64,000 nt of DNA, from assembly GCA_963970005.1 (NCBI GenBank), contig CAXAMN010029072.1:443887-507886 (forward strand), in the 5' to 3' direction. The position numbers and the translations under genes were made by a program. The notes beneath the pieces were generated by a model. It worked only from the letters and a program-made list of their open reading frames with translations, did not search any database and had not been told where the DNA came from. Numbering within the stretch: position 1 is the first letter of the stretch; each line of letters begins with the position of its first letter. Below, in pieces: positions 1-9,063 of the stretch. The DNA is from Durusdinium trenchii. Its lineage: Eukaryota > Sar > Dinophyceae > Suessiales > Symbiodiniaceae.

Positions 1-2
1 CG

Positions 3-1061
3 AGCCCCATCACGGGCTCGAACACCTTTCTGGCCCTTGGGCAGGTGCGTCTGGCGAGCGATTTGCCAAGTGCTAGGAAGCAAACCTGACGTTTCACACA
101 AGCTGCAAAACGAAGCGAAAAGTTCGAATGCGGCAACTGGCATAGAGCAAATCTCATTACCTGACCAACCGTCAGGTCCAGCAGCTTTGCCCTGAAAGGA
201 ACGGGCACGAGTGGCAAGGTCAACAGGGTCCACAGGGGCCCAGCGAGGTGTGTGTTCGGGTGACAAATTTCTACGTGCAAGTTCAGCACGCATGCGCTGA
301 AGAACAGCACTGACATCGGGAGGGTCGCGATTCCACACACGTCTCCAATGATCACGAATCAGTATCAAGGAGGTTGGAAAGTCTTCAGTGACATCTGTTA
401 TGTTAAGGGCTTCAGAAATTAACCCACGGAAGGGTTGGACGTGGGGATTCTTAAGCCAGCGAAAACATTGGCCAGAGGAGTTTTGCAATCTGTGCTTCCA
501 ATTCGAAATGCGAGTCTGGCGATGAGCATCTCTTTCCTGATGCAGTTGGGTCTGAATAGTGGAAATATTCTGACTGATGGACAAGGTTTGTTGGTACAAA
601 GGATTGTTGGCAATTTTGGAGTTAAGGCGACTATATTCAGACCGACTAGTCCGGCCATGAGTTTCAATCTTACGACATTCACGAAGTTGTGCCAACAAAT
701 TGCGCAAATGACGGATACGATAAGACTCATTGGCAGTGTCAAGTTTTGACGCTTGATGGGGAATACCTTTTGAAAATTTCAGGATACTTTTCCTATGGCT
801 GGGTTTGGCATGGGCTTTGTCATCAGGAGAAAACTGGCTGTGTACTGCACGAAGCATGCGCTCGAGGTGCAAGCTCAACCGCGCCCAATATTCATCGATG
901 GACGTCTGTGTGCAGCAATCAGGTGGCTGCGGAGCGGAATTCTCGGTAAGGAAATCGCCACATGCAGCTTTCCAGGTTTCGATCGGACATATGTCGGGTT
1001 TGGAGAGATCATCATGTCTGGCAAGGCGATACATGGCAGATGGAGCAGGGCGAGGCGGCAT
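3..1061 (-). pseudogene. LINE reverse transcriptase, N-terminal part (partial, off left edge)
   Basis: An open frame of 353 codons starts at an ATG at 1061 and is still open at the left edge. Its first 200 residues are a basic, helical linker with long stretches rich in Arg, Gln and His, as found between endonuclease and polymerase in LINEs. Near the left edge comes the motif GKAAGPDGWSGNEI, which corresponds to the conserved K-GPDG of the LINE reverse transcriptase N-terminal region. It is followed by a segment ending LPSTWQIARQTHLPKGQK, matching the family pattern P-x-W then PK. The catalytic FADD-type motif would lie further left and is not seen. The preceding endonuclease is in another frame, so the gene as a whole is broken even though this stretch is clean. 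Confidence 0.8.
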
Positions 1062-1799
1062 TTTTAAAGGTGCAACAAAAGATTTTATGACCTGCAATTG
1101 CTTCACGATCAAAACAAATTTGTTCAACATTATGCGGCATGTTGGTCACGGCGTAGTCAATGCAACGGTTGCTTGACCATCGCGAAGAGGCAGGTTGCCC
1201 GTGTGCTTGTTCTGAACAAAACAAGTATGCAAACCAAGAGTGTCATCTTGGTAGACAAGGTGGTTTTCGTCAGGAGTATCATTCCAATCACCAAGACCAA
1301 CCCAGGGGGTTCCCCTAGGAAGGAGTTGCAAAGATTCGAGAATGTGGCATGCAGCGGGGATTCTGCTTTCTTGAGGAGGTTGATACCAACTAGTGACAGC
1401 AATGTTTTCAACCATGACAGTGACAACTTGACCTTCTTCTTCGGAGAGGATACTGATCAATCGGCATCTTAAGTCATATCTTACGAGAAGTATGACACAA
1501 CCCCTGGCATTTTTATGGCGGATTATACTGGGGCCATCAAACATGCGGTATTTATGTTTATTGGCATAACGATGAAAATATTCACGTTCACCCGGCATGA
1601 GGCCATATTCTTGAGTGGCAAGTACAGGGACTTTTTGTTTCTTAGCGTAGTCAAGAAATTCTCTGGCACCGGTTCCACGGCCGCAGTTGCAGGACCAAAC
1701 GTGAAGCGGCCACGAAGGTCCAGGATGGGGATGAACGTCCCCATGAGCAGTAAGGTCACTTTGCCAGGCACGCGGGTGAGCACTAGAAAGTGGTGCCAC
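1010..1799 (-). pseudogene. LINE endonuclease/exonuclease/phosphatase domain, frameshifted
   Basis: The apurinic-type endonuclease that nicks target DNA for LINE integration. The frame from 1799 to 1146 shows WSCNCGRG (strand 1, Asn), LATQEYG (catalytic Glu), VTSWYQPPQ and WVGLGDWNDTP (the GDxN catalytic motif). The C-terminal part, with RCIDYAVTN and REAIAGHKIF (the position of the final catalytic His), lies in a second frame at 1190-1012. One frameshift therefore falls near 1170-1190, and another near 1080 is needed to join the reverse transcriptase. No ATG opens the frame; upstream the same frame reads ATAVGRTFAEITNVFAS and then meets a TGA at about 1817. Just before the domain is GDVHPHPGP (1716-1742), reminiscent of a 2A-like peptide. 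The assignment is strong from the catalytic motifs. Confidence 0.85.
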
Positions 1800-1874
1800 C
1801 CGCCCCGAGTTTCAGGAGGCAAAGACATTAGTGATTTCAGCGAATGTACGACCGACAGCAGTGGCAAATTGCAA

Positions 1875-3120
1875 ACGAATTCAGGGCGATTGGCCTGCAG
1901 GCGAAGCCACCATGCGGACTTGTATCGGCAATATTTGGTATCTTTTTTTGGATTGCTGTCCAAGATGTCGACGGCAAGTGAGATCCCAATTGTTCTTGAT
2001 GTTTCCCTTTTCAACAAGGGCCAGGCATTTGCTGCAGTAGAACAAGTGTCCTCGTCTGTGTGGACGATCAACCTGTTTGACCGGCACCGGAGCATGACCC
2101 CGACTCTTGCGTTTTCGCTTCGAAGCATGTTTCTTGGTCTGGCATTCCGCAACCCGTGGCTTTTTGACATGCTTTTGGTTGCGATTCCAGAGGGTCAATG
2201 GAGTCTAATGGCCTGAACCTTGTCATGACGAGACAAAGCAGGCAATTTAGCATCACACAGAGGGCAAGACCAAGCGGCTTGCTCAGGTGGCAAGACATAT
2301 GACACAGCAACAACTGTGGGAGCGGATCTTCGAATCGCAGTCAACGGGAGATCAGGATGGTGGCGGGTCCAGTGGTATGTCCTTTACTGGACATCACCGA
2401 GCCGTAGGTTCCGTTTAAAGTGAATCCACACTCCGGGCATTTCCATGAGAAAGGGCGCTTTCCGGGGGCAAGATCTTTCACGTCTTTGACACCCTTGGCA
2501 ATGCGCTTTTTCATCACACTTTTGAGACCGGTATGCGACTTAGTGGTAGAAGCCGCCTTGTTGCTATACTTAGGGCTGGGTGGCAACCAACTGCGATAAG
2601 ATTTGGCATGAGCGGCTGAGGCGCATTTGGAAGCACCCACAGGTGGTGCATCTCTTTGGCAGTGCATCTTTGGAGCTAGCAGCTGACGAAGACGGCAGCC
2701 AGCTTCGATAGGATTTGGCTCGGGGTGAGGGCGGCAACCAACTCCGGTAAGATTTCTCTGAACGAGTGGATTTACCTCCACCACGGTCGCTGCCTGCATC
2801 CCACTTTGAATTCACAGGAGAGTGATGGGAAAGGCAGTCACCCCTGGCTTCAGCGTTACGTAATGAACGGCACATCAAGGTTCTGACCGTGACCCGGGAT
2901 TGGCGTCACAGTCTGTTTGATCCATTGATTATCTTCCCATTTCCATATGGCAATGTTGCGTCGCAACTTAGTGGCAGCTGTGCTGAGACAAGGTCCGTCG
3001 ATCCAGCGATTGGGTCGAGCAGTTGCTTCAACCCACTCAGTGTACGTTTGGGGAACTGGGCCCCCCTTCTACCCCAGTTGGACCCTTGGAAACTGTGAAT
3101 CCATTTTGGAGTACCAACAT
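1875..3120 (-). pseudogene. LINE N-terminal zinc-finger region, frameshifted
   Basis: The N-terminal nucleic-acid-binding part of the same LINE, spread over at least four frames. From 3120 it reads MLVLQNGFTVSKGPTG, then shifts in a G run near 3065 to a segment with PVPQTYTEWVEATARPNRW and IAIWKWEDNQWIKQTVTPIP, which stops at 2856. Three zinc fingers follow: FSWKCPECGFTLNGTYGS with a later His (about 2460-2390), AAWSCPLCDAKLPALSRHDK ending in RLH (about 2330-2250, a C2H2 pattern), and LFYCSKCLALVEKG with a later C-x2-H (about 2065-1985). A strongly basic stretch rich in KRKRKSR lies between fingers two and three. The function, binding the element RNA or DNA, is inferred from family knowledge. 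Confidence 0.7.
2575..2760 (-). repeat. Internal repeat coding SYRSWLPPSP
   Basis: Three imperfect copies of a short unit coding (A/E)KSYRSWLPPSP occur within the LINE zinc-finger region, two adjacent (about 2755-2686) and one about 75 bp further on (about 2610-2575). The frames differ between copies because of a frameshift near 2650. Confidence 0.6.
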
Positions 3121-3137
3121 ACAACAGGCTGCAAAAG

Positions 3138-4502
3138 GTGAGGGGCATGTTCGACTGGCAGCGCAAAGCTCAGGACATCCTCAACAAAGCCTTGGTGTTG
3201 GTGGCGTTGAACGTCTTCGGGAGCGAATTCTTCGTGACGCGGAGGAACAGTTTGCACGGGAGCTCAAAAAGATGCCGGATGGTGACTCGACCTCATTTAC
3301 TTCAGTGCGCAGTGCTGGAGGAGAACACCAACGTGATCACCAAGGAGGAGATCAATCGAAGGCTGGAGGAGGACCGCCTGAGACACCTCCAGGGTTGCAA
3401 CCGCCGGACCATGGACCTGTGCTCCAACCTACCCTGATGAAGACAGCTGAATCTGTCACTGCTTCGCTTCCAGAAGCCATGAGGAACTTGGAGCTTCCAC
3501 CATTGCCTTCGCCCTCAGCGGAGAACGCAGCTTTGTTTTTTTGGGGATTGGCTCACGGTCATCACACCCCTGATGGGAGACTTGAGCACTTCATCCAAGG
3601 AATTTTGGGAATGGGTGCAGCGCGAGGTTGAGATCAAGTACAATGAATGGCTCCTGGCTTCACCGCTAGCTCGGCTACGAATGCGAGTTGAAGAGCAGGT
3701 GTCCCCACGGTTCCAGCGCTTGGACCAGCGCGCAAGCTCGACCTTGTTGGCCGCACTTCCTGATCCTGTGAGAAGGGACATTGTAGCGAGTCGGAAGTGG
3801 CCACTCAGGCCACCCTGTACAAGCTCTTCACAGTCTACCAGCTTGGTGGAAATGCTGAACGAGGCAACCTGCTTCGCAGTCTGACCCATCCAGGACACCT
3901 TGAGCGCTATTCGGATGTAGAGTTGCACATTGGAATCCCGCACTCAATGGTCTTGATTCAGGCCTTGTCCAAGATTGCGGAGAACCTCACAAACATGGAG
4001 AAAGTCAAGTGGGATTCCGAATTGCAGCCGCTCGACAAGAACTTGAAGTTGATCGCAGGCCCACACTGGCCACCACCAAGAAGTTTGCAGAGTTCCTACA
4101 AGCGGAGGCGGAGGATTTGGCGTTGACTATGCCCCAGCCGTCTTCTACCAAGACTACCAGTCCTGCAGCGGGCACTCAACCTGTGGGGGGGGAGCTCAAC
4201 CAACGATCAAGGCCTTGGCGGGAGGGTATGGCAGTGGAGATGGGCAACAGAAACCAAAACAGGCGTGCCGCTACTGGGGTACTTCAGCGGGACGCAAGCG
4301 TGGTGAATCTTGCGCTTGCACCTTTGCTCACTCCTGGGAGGGCATCAACAAGACGGACAGGTGTTTTCACTGCTCCGGGGAGAACCACTTTGCCAAGGAC
4401 TGCCCATATGGTCGAGACCGACCGGGGAAAGATGGGAAGAAAACTGCCAAGTTGAAGGGGGGGTGGAAAGCCTCAAGCAGAGAAAACAGAAGAAGCCAGT
4501 AA
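3138..4502 (+). pseudogene. Copia-like gag with zinc knuckle, frameshifted
   Basis: Capsid/nucleocapsid polyprotein in several frames. The capsid part includes WVQREVEIKYNEWLLASP and LLAALPDPVRRDIVASRK (3573-3800). It continues in another frame with TLYKLFTVYQLGGNAERGNL (3797-3860) and in a third with RRPTLATTKKFAEFLQAEAE (about 4035-4110). The nucleocapsid part (4260-4410) has a Cys-rich finger, CRYWGTSAGRKRG followed by C-A-C and a His, and then a classical CCHC zinc knuckle CFHCSGENHFAKDCP at 4362-4406. A Lys/Gly-rich tail follows. CCHC knuckles bind the element RNA during packaging. The frameshifts mean this copy cannot produce intact Gag. Confidence 0.75.
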
Positions 4503-5393
4503 GCCCGGGACTTCATCGACGACACCAACGACGCCAACCTCACCAGCTTCACCGTCCAAGGAGGATGAGAAGAAGGAGGGGGGGTCTGTGGGAGGTGGAA
4601 AATCGGAGGACCCGGCCAAGGAGTTGATTGCGGAAGCGACTTCATTGTTGAAGACATTGCGGGCCATGAAAAGGGTCAAACTGAAACAGGTGAGCGTGGA
4701 TCTTCGCTTTGCTGGACGGTGGCGCGACACACGCCTTGCGAGTAGCTCACCAACATGAACGTGATGATTTGAGTCCAGTGGAAGTAGAGTTAGCACAAGG
4801 CACCACCACCTTGTACAAGCATCCTAGCCACAGCACGCTCCTATCGTTGACGGAGGTTGAGCCCATCATACCTTTGAGTCTCTTGGTTGAGAAGGGCTTC
4901 ACTATCTCATGGAGGAGAACGGGCTGTTCAATTCGACACGCTGACCATGGAGAAGTAGCATGTGTGTTGAGGCATGGATGTCCGGTGGTGGATCGTCAAA
5001 GCGCTCTATCGATGCTGGATAGATTTGAGGCGGAGGAAACGGGAGCCAATGAGCCAGCGTGCTTGGTGGGGCACCCACTTTCTGAGGCGCTACGCTACAT
5101 GGGAGGCCAAGGACGTGTACAGACTGGGAGTGATCACCCGCCCGATGCTGAGGTTTGCATCAACTATGTCTGTGAAGACGAAGCGATGGCACCGCTCTGG
5201 ACAACTGAGCAACCCGTTTCGCAGCATGCAGATTTTGGGGCCCAGTCCCTTCATGCCCAACGGCTGGCTGGCGAGAGATCGCCGTGGCATGGTTCAACAT
5301 GTGAGATCCGCCTGGGTTCAAGCAGAGGGCGCCGATCAAGCGCTATATGAATTACAGCAGGCTGATGCAGAAGCACTTCAACCTGTGCGATGA
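4503..5393 (+). pseudogene. Copia-like aspartic protease and linker, frameshifted
   Basis: A Thr/Pro/Ser-rich linker and a helix ELIAEATSLLKTLRAMKR (about 4620-4675) lead into the protease after a frameshift near 4700. The active-site motif reads ALLDGGATHALR with Asp at 4715-4717; the usual D-S/T-G is replaced by D-G-G. The frame from 4709 then runs through VEVELAQGTTTLYKH, a typical second strand of retropepsins, to about 5040. From about 5040 to 5390 three overlapping frames are all open and I cannot choose between them. The protease normally cuts Gag-Pol into mature proteins. Confidence 0.6.
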
Positions 5394-5513
5394 CGTCTAC
5401 ATGGAAAACAACCCTCTGTGGAGGAGGATCCCTTGGAAGGTGTGGTCGGTGCACTATACCACCCTGCCTTGTCCACAATGCAGGCTGGGGGGGGGAAGCT
5501 TTGGCTTTTGAAG
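5257..5513 (+). other. Unassigned coding-like patch between protease and reverse transcriptase
   Basis: One frame gives two adjoining runs separated by a TGA at 5302-5304: GWREIAVAWFNM, and then a 68-codon stretch with PIKRYMNYSRLMQKHFN, PLWRRIPWKVWSVHYT and LPCPQC. The composition is protein-like but I recognise no domain, and it lacks integrase HHCC and DDE motifs. It could be a polyprotein linker or foreign coding debris. Confidence 0.35.
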
Positions 5514-5659
5514 CTTTGAACTTTGAGCCGGTGGATTCTGAATCCGTGCACTTTGAGCAAAACTCTGATTCCTTGAACTCCATGGATTGGGGATGGGAGG
5601 ACAAAACCACAAGATTGCCGAGATCTTCCAGCGGGACATCGCCTACTACCAGGGAAACC

Positions 5660-5747
5660 ATGGCGGAGGACCGTGGCGGAGGTATGGCGGAGGGCCGGGG
5701 CGGAGGTGTGGCGGAGATTCGTGGCGGAGATCTGGCGGAGGTCAACG
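5660..5747 (+). repeat. 24-bp tandem repeat
   Basis: About 3.6 copies of a 24-bp G-rich unit, readable as MAEDRGGG, MAEGRGGG, VAEIRGGD, LAEVNGV. The unit length is a multiple of three, so the frames stay open. Confidence 0.7.
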
Positions 5748-5756
5748 GCGTATGTC

Positions 5757-6953
5757 AGGGGGAGAATCAAACCTGGACAACTGGTTGGCTGGAGCAGGAA
5801 AAAATTGCACAACCAGGAGCTGCTGGAGCATTGGTCTTTGAAGAGGTTGTGGAGTGAGGAGCTCAACAAGGTCGCCGTGGGCGCTGAAGAGGGACGGGAG
5901 CATGGAGAATGGCTCCATTGGTTGGAAGCCATGGTGTTTTCAAGGGAAGTGGTCCTGGAAGAGCAGCATCGAATGCTGGAGGAAGCACGGTGGTCCAAGA
6001 TCGCAGCGATGAATGATGAAACCACCACAGGTGTTGGCACTTTCTCAAGACCAATCACAGTGCTTCAAACCTATACATTTCCTCTCCAACAAATGCGACG
6101 CGAGCTGGAGAAGTGGAAGGAGCCTTTGACTGACGAATACCTTTCGCTGACCTCCAACACCAAGGCTTTGAGACCCACAACAACAGAGGCCTTGAAGGAC
6201 CACCCAAACTACGCTGAGATGGAAGTGGCGCCTGCTATGGTCGTCCCCACGGTGAAAGCGCCATTCGGAAAACACCGGGCTGCTCGCATGGTCATATGTG
6301 GAAACAGAGTTGAATTGGCCGACCCGGAACAGGCTAACAAGAAGTCTCAAGAGCCAGAACGTGAAGAAGGTCGAGAAGTTCTTTTTGGAAACTACGCAGG
6401 TGGTGCGGACGCCACTTTGCTGCGATGCCTCTTTCGGAAAACGGCTCACGAGCGCTGGACTCTGGGATCGGTGGACGTGAAAACAGCGTTCCTTCTTGCT
6501 CATCGACAACGGGCCAAGGAATCTGTTTTGGTGGCAATCCCGCCACGAGTGCTGGTTGAAGCTGGCATCGTAAAGGAGAACGAAAGATGGATCATTGACA
6601 AGGCCATGTACGGCCTGGATTCAAGTCCAGCGGATTGGAGGGTCTACAGAGACACCATGCTGCAGCAGTTCAAGTGGGAGCTCAATGGGCTACAGCATGA
6701 ACTACGACCCACTCCAGAAGGAAACCTGTGGCAAGTCATCGCCACTCAAGCTGATGGAAAAGAAAAGGCGGTGGGCTATGTCGCAGTGTATGTTGACGAC
6801 TTGCTGGCGGTGGGGCCGGATGATGTTGTCCGGGCCGTGTTGCAGCGCATCACTCAAGAGTGGAAATGCTCGGAGCCGGAGTTTGTGGGTCAGGGGAGGT
6901 GGATGAAGATTGTGGCTTTGAACTGTCCTGGGATGGTCTCACAAATGAGTTGA
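5757..6953 (+). pseudogene. Copia-like reverse transcriptase
   Basis: A single frame open for about 400 codons codes the RNA-dependent DNA polymerase of the plus-strand element. Landmarks in order: VPTVKAPFGKHRAARMVICG (about 6240-6300), SVDVKTAFLLAH with the motif A Asp (about 6466-6505), KAMYGLDSSPADW (about 6600-6645), and YVAVYVDDLLAVG with the catalytic YVDD at 6789-6800. This is the RVT_2 type seen in Ty1/copia. The frame ends with a shift near 6940; the family pattern FELSWDGL and RHEP continues in another frame. It has no convincing ATG, as expected for an internal polyprotein domain. The domain call is firm; the gene is dead in context. Confidence 0.88.
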
Positions 6954-7470
6954 TCATTGGGCAGGAAGCATATACCTTGGATTTGCTGAGCCGCCATGAA
7001 CCCGCTTCCTTGAGGTCTACACCACTGCCTGGCAATCTTTGTGAAGACCCTGAACCTTCGCCAACACCGGAGCAGCTCAGGGCTTAGTCGGTGAAGTACT
7101 CTGGTTGTCAACCAGAACCAGGCCTGATCTGACCTTCGCGGTGGCTTGGATGGGGAGAGGAGTCAGTAAGCATCCAGCTCGAGTCTGTGAATATGGGCGG
7201 CATGTTTTTGGGCTACATCACTGCAACCTCCAATATGGTGTTGAGGTATGGCCAATGTCCCAAGGTTTGGAAGAGAGCTCGGACCTCGCTTTCCACAGGT
7301 CTATGACTCGGCTGGAAGTCTTCTGCGATTCCTCCTTTGCTCCTTTTGGCTGCCGAGGCCAAGAGGGGGGTGATTGTGCTGTATGGTGGGGCTCCCATTC
7401 AATGGGAATCAAAGCAGCAGCCCTTCGCGACCCTTTTCGAGCTCAGAGTCGGAGATCTGCGGGTGCCTAG
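6915..7470 (+). pseudogene. Copia-like RT C-terminus and RNase H, with stop and frameshift
   Basis: The frame from 6860 gives FELSWDGLTNELIIGQEAY, LLSRHEP and PSPTPEQLRA, the stretch that links polymerase to RNase H in copia elements, and ends in TAG at 7085-7087. After a one-base shift, VGEVLWLSTRTRPDLTFAVA (7090-7150) opens the RNase H lead-in. LEVFCDSSFAPFG (about 7312-7350) carries the first RNase H Asp. Downstream the Glu and second Asp motifs fall into other frames and are hard to place. RNase H would degrade the RNA template during replication. Confidence 0.8.
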
Positions 7471-7537
7471 ACGGGGTGGTGATGGGCGAATCTGCCAGTG
7501 TGCTGATTAACATTTTGGAGCAGGGGGGCACTCAGCG

Positions 7538-7830
7538 ACGAGATTGGGCGACAGCCAGCATCGGACCTCCTCACCAAGGCGATCACCCAACCAAGTGCAT
7601 GGGAAGCCTTCTATGATTTCATGGGGTTGAAAGCCGCTGGACGCGCCGCGCTGGATGAGGCTGAGAGCTGTGAGGGTCCAGGGGAGCGCCAGTCCAAAGT
7701 GGCTGCACTGGTAGGTGTAGTGGTAGGTTTGGCAGCTTGGAAGCCTGTAGAAATGCTTGGTAGGATTGCTCGCTTGTTGGGTTTGGCCGCTGGCGTGGTC
7801 AAGCTCTCTAGGATGTTTGAAAAGAAATGA
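7538..7830 (+). pseudogene. Copia-like polyprotein, end of RNase H and hydrophobic tail
   Basis: The frame reads IGRQPASDLLTKAITQPSAW and EAFYDFMGLKAAG, equivalent to the usual copia ending A-D-x-L-T-K-x-L followed by W..L...MG. After it comes a stretch rich in Val, Ala, Leu and Gly (VAALVGVVVGLAAWKP, then LLGLAAGVVKL) that could span a membrane, ending at a TGA at 7828-7830. The intact minus-strand element also has a membrane segment after RNase H, so this may be a shared feature of the family. Confidence 0.6.
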
Positions 7831-7967
7831 AAAGGAGCCACTGGCCGTCAAGATGCATCCAGGGAAGACGAACCGGATGGCATTTTCCATGAAGATGAAA
7901 AGAAAAGAAAAAGAGCCACAGGCCATCAAGATCCATCCAAGGAAAATGAACCGGATGGCATTTTCCA
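7829..7967 (+). repeat. 61-bp direct duplication, 78 bp apart
   Basis: Copy 1 is 7829-7889 and copy 2 is 7907-7967, with 54 of 61 positions identical. The spacing of 78 bp is a multiple of three, so the duplication could have kept a reading frame. It lies immediately after the stop codon of the preceding frame. Confidence 0.85.
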
Positions 7968-7984
7968 ATTGCCTGCAAGCCAGG

Positions 7985-8974
7985 CAAGAACACTTACTCT
8001 CCCGGGCGGATCGGGCGCGCGCGCGGAAGGCCATGGAAGCCAGCTGCGATTGGCGGCATTTCGACCGGCGCTGCCACAGCAGGAGCCTCCTTGGGATTGG
8101 TATGCCTTTGCTCGGCCTCCTCAAGGACGCGGTCGCTGGGGAAGGCTGCAGGATGGCTGGTGGGTGAAGCATCATGTGAGGCCCAGAAGTAAGGCCATTC
8201 CATCCAATTCATCGAATGACTCCATTTGATGGGATGCAAGTGGAATCCCAGCGGGCCATCTTGTTTTGGATCCATGGTGAACGACATTTACACCAAGGCG
8301 ATTGGAGGACGGGCACAACCCCGGCGGTTCTGCAGGATGAAGTTTGGGTGGGCTACTCGTTTTTTCGAGATCTGCAACCAGCAGGCACTGGAGCCACTCA
8401 GGAGACTTTGACCTCCCAGAGTTCTTCATCCAACCATCCAACCAGCGATCCATCGTCTACACTGACTAGCGGATCGACCGGGCCCCCCTCCTATGCCAAA
8501 GGCCATGGTGAGTGGATCATCAAGATCATCTTCAACAGCACAGACCTCCTCCACGGGTCAGGCTGCATCAATTCAGGAGCCTGCCACTCCGGAATCGGAG
8601 TTCATTCGGGAGGTGCGCTATGTGAAACGGGGGACGAACGACACTATAACGTCGAGCTCCTCGGCTACAAGGTCATCAGCGGCTTTGAGGCGAGGGCAGG
8701 ATGCAACAGAAAGAACTTTGAGTTTGGGCTACACGGCTCGTTTACAGAGCTTTGAGCGTCGGGGGGGAGCTGGAAGGGCACCACATGACCCAGTTGCCCC
8801 AAAGGCCAACAGGAAATGATCCAAGAGATCTCAATGCAGAGGCCGATCGGAGGGACTACTGCGCCCAGAGGCGGATGCCCTGCCGGCGTGGATGGGGGTG
8901 GTTTCAGGAACGACGCCTATGAGGGCACCAGACGACTCTGACGGGAGCTTTGAGTTTTTTGGCCAAGGGCCATA
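7985..8974 (+). pseudogene. Copia-like C-terminal tail region, frameshifted
   Basis: Coding-like frames continue past RNase H. One gives PQGRGRWGRLQDGWWVKHH and RPRSKAI (8100-8195). After a frameshift comes PFHPIHRMTPFDGMQVES (8198-8250) and LFWIHGERHLHQGDW (8262-8305). A further frame at 8540-8817 is Ser/Thr/Arg-rich and includes PESEFIREVRYVKRG. The last recognisable run, DALPAWMGVVSGTTPM and SFEFFGQGP, stops at about 8974. I recall a W-W-x-x-H-H / PFHP pattern from other dinoflagellate polyproteins but cannot verify it here; no enzymatic motif is visible. Confidence 0.5.
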
Positions 8975-9053
8975 GAACCCTTTTTTGGCAGAAGGGTGGC
9001 TGGAAGAAAAAACCTCGCCACCACGAAGCTTTTGGCGAATGCCTGCAACGCAG

Positions 9054-9063
9054 GCAGGGGGAG
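9054..9063 (+). other. Possible polypurine tract of the plus-strand element
   Basis: GCAGGGGGAG is followed by TGTGGATG, the expected arrangement of polypurine tract and LTR start. No second copy of the following sequence is seen near 3100, so the LTR is unproven. Confidence 0.3.

Larger units (their letters stand above)
1..3120 (-). mobile_element. LINE-type non-LTR retrotransposon, 5' part, decayed
   Basis: Read on the minus strand, this block gives the domain order of a LINE: zinc fingers near 2460-2380, 2330-2250 and 2060-1980, an endonuclease/exonuclease/phosphatase domain at about 1730-1080, and the front of a reverse transcriptase from about 1061 to the left edge. The reading frame changes at about 3065, 2850, 2650, 2340, 2235, 1810, 1170 and 1080, so this copy cannot make full-length proteins. 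The first in-frame ATG I can place upstream is at 3118-3120. The 3' half, including the reverse transcriptase active site, lies outside the window. The element points away from the copia-like element that starts just beyond 3120. Identity as a LINE is secure from domain order; the clade is not determined. Confidence 0.85.
3125..9063 (+). mobile_element. Ty1/copia-like retrotransposon, decayed, plus strand
   Basis: Plus-strand pieces appear in the order gag (zinc knuckle), aspartic protease, reverse transcriptase, RNase H, and a C-terminal tail. Reverse transcriptase of the copia type (YVDD) followed directly by RNase H supports copia rather than gypsy. Frameshifts at about 3550, 3790, 4010, 4200, 4700, 6950 and 7087, plus a TAG within the RNase H lead-in, show it is dead. 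Only a few hundred bases separate the protease from the reverse transcriptase, so the integrase expected there is missing. A purine-rich GCAGGGGGAG at 9054-9063 followed by TGTGGATG could be the polypurine tract and the start of a 3' LTR, but I find no matching 5' LTR; the left end is probably truncated where it meets the LINE. Confidence 0.85.

Noticed and set aside
1515-2216. 233-codon plus-strand ORF opposite the LINE
   Set aside because: It overlaps the endonuclease region, whose catalytic motifs are on the minus strand.
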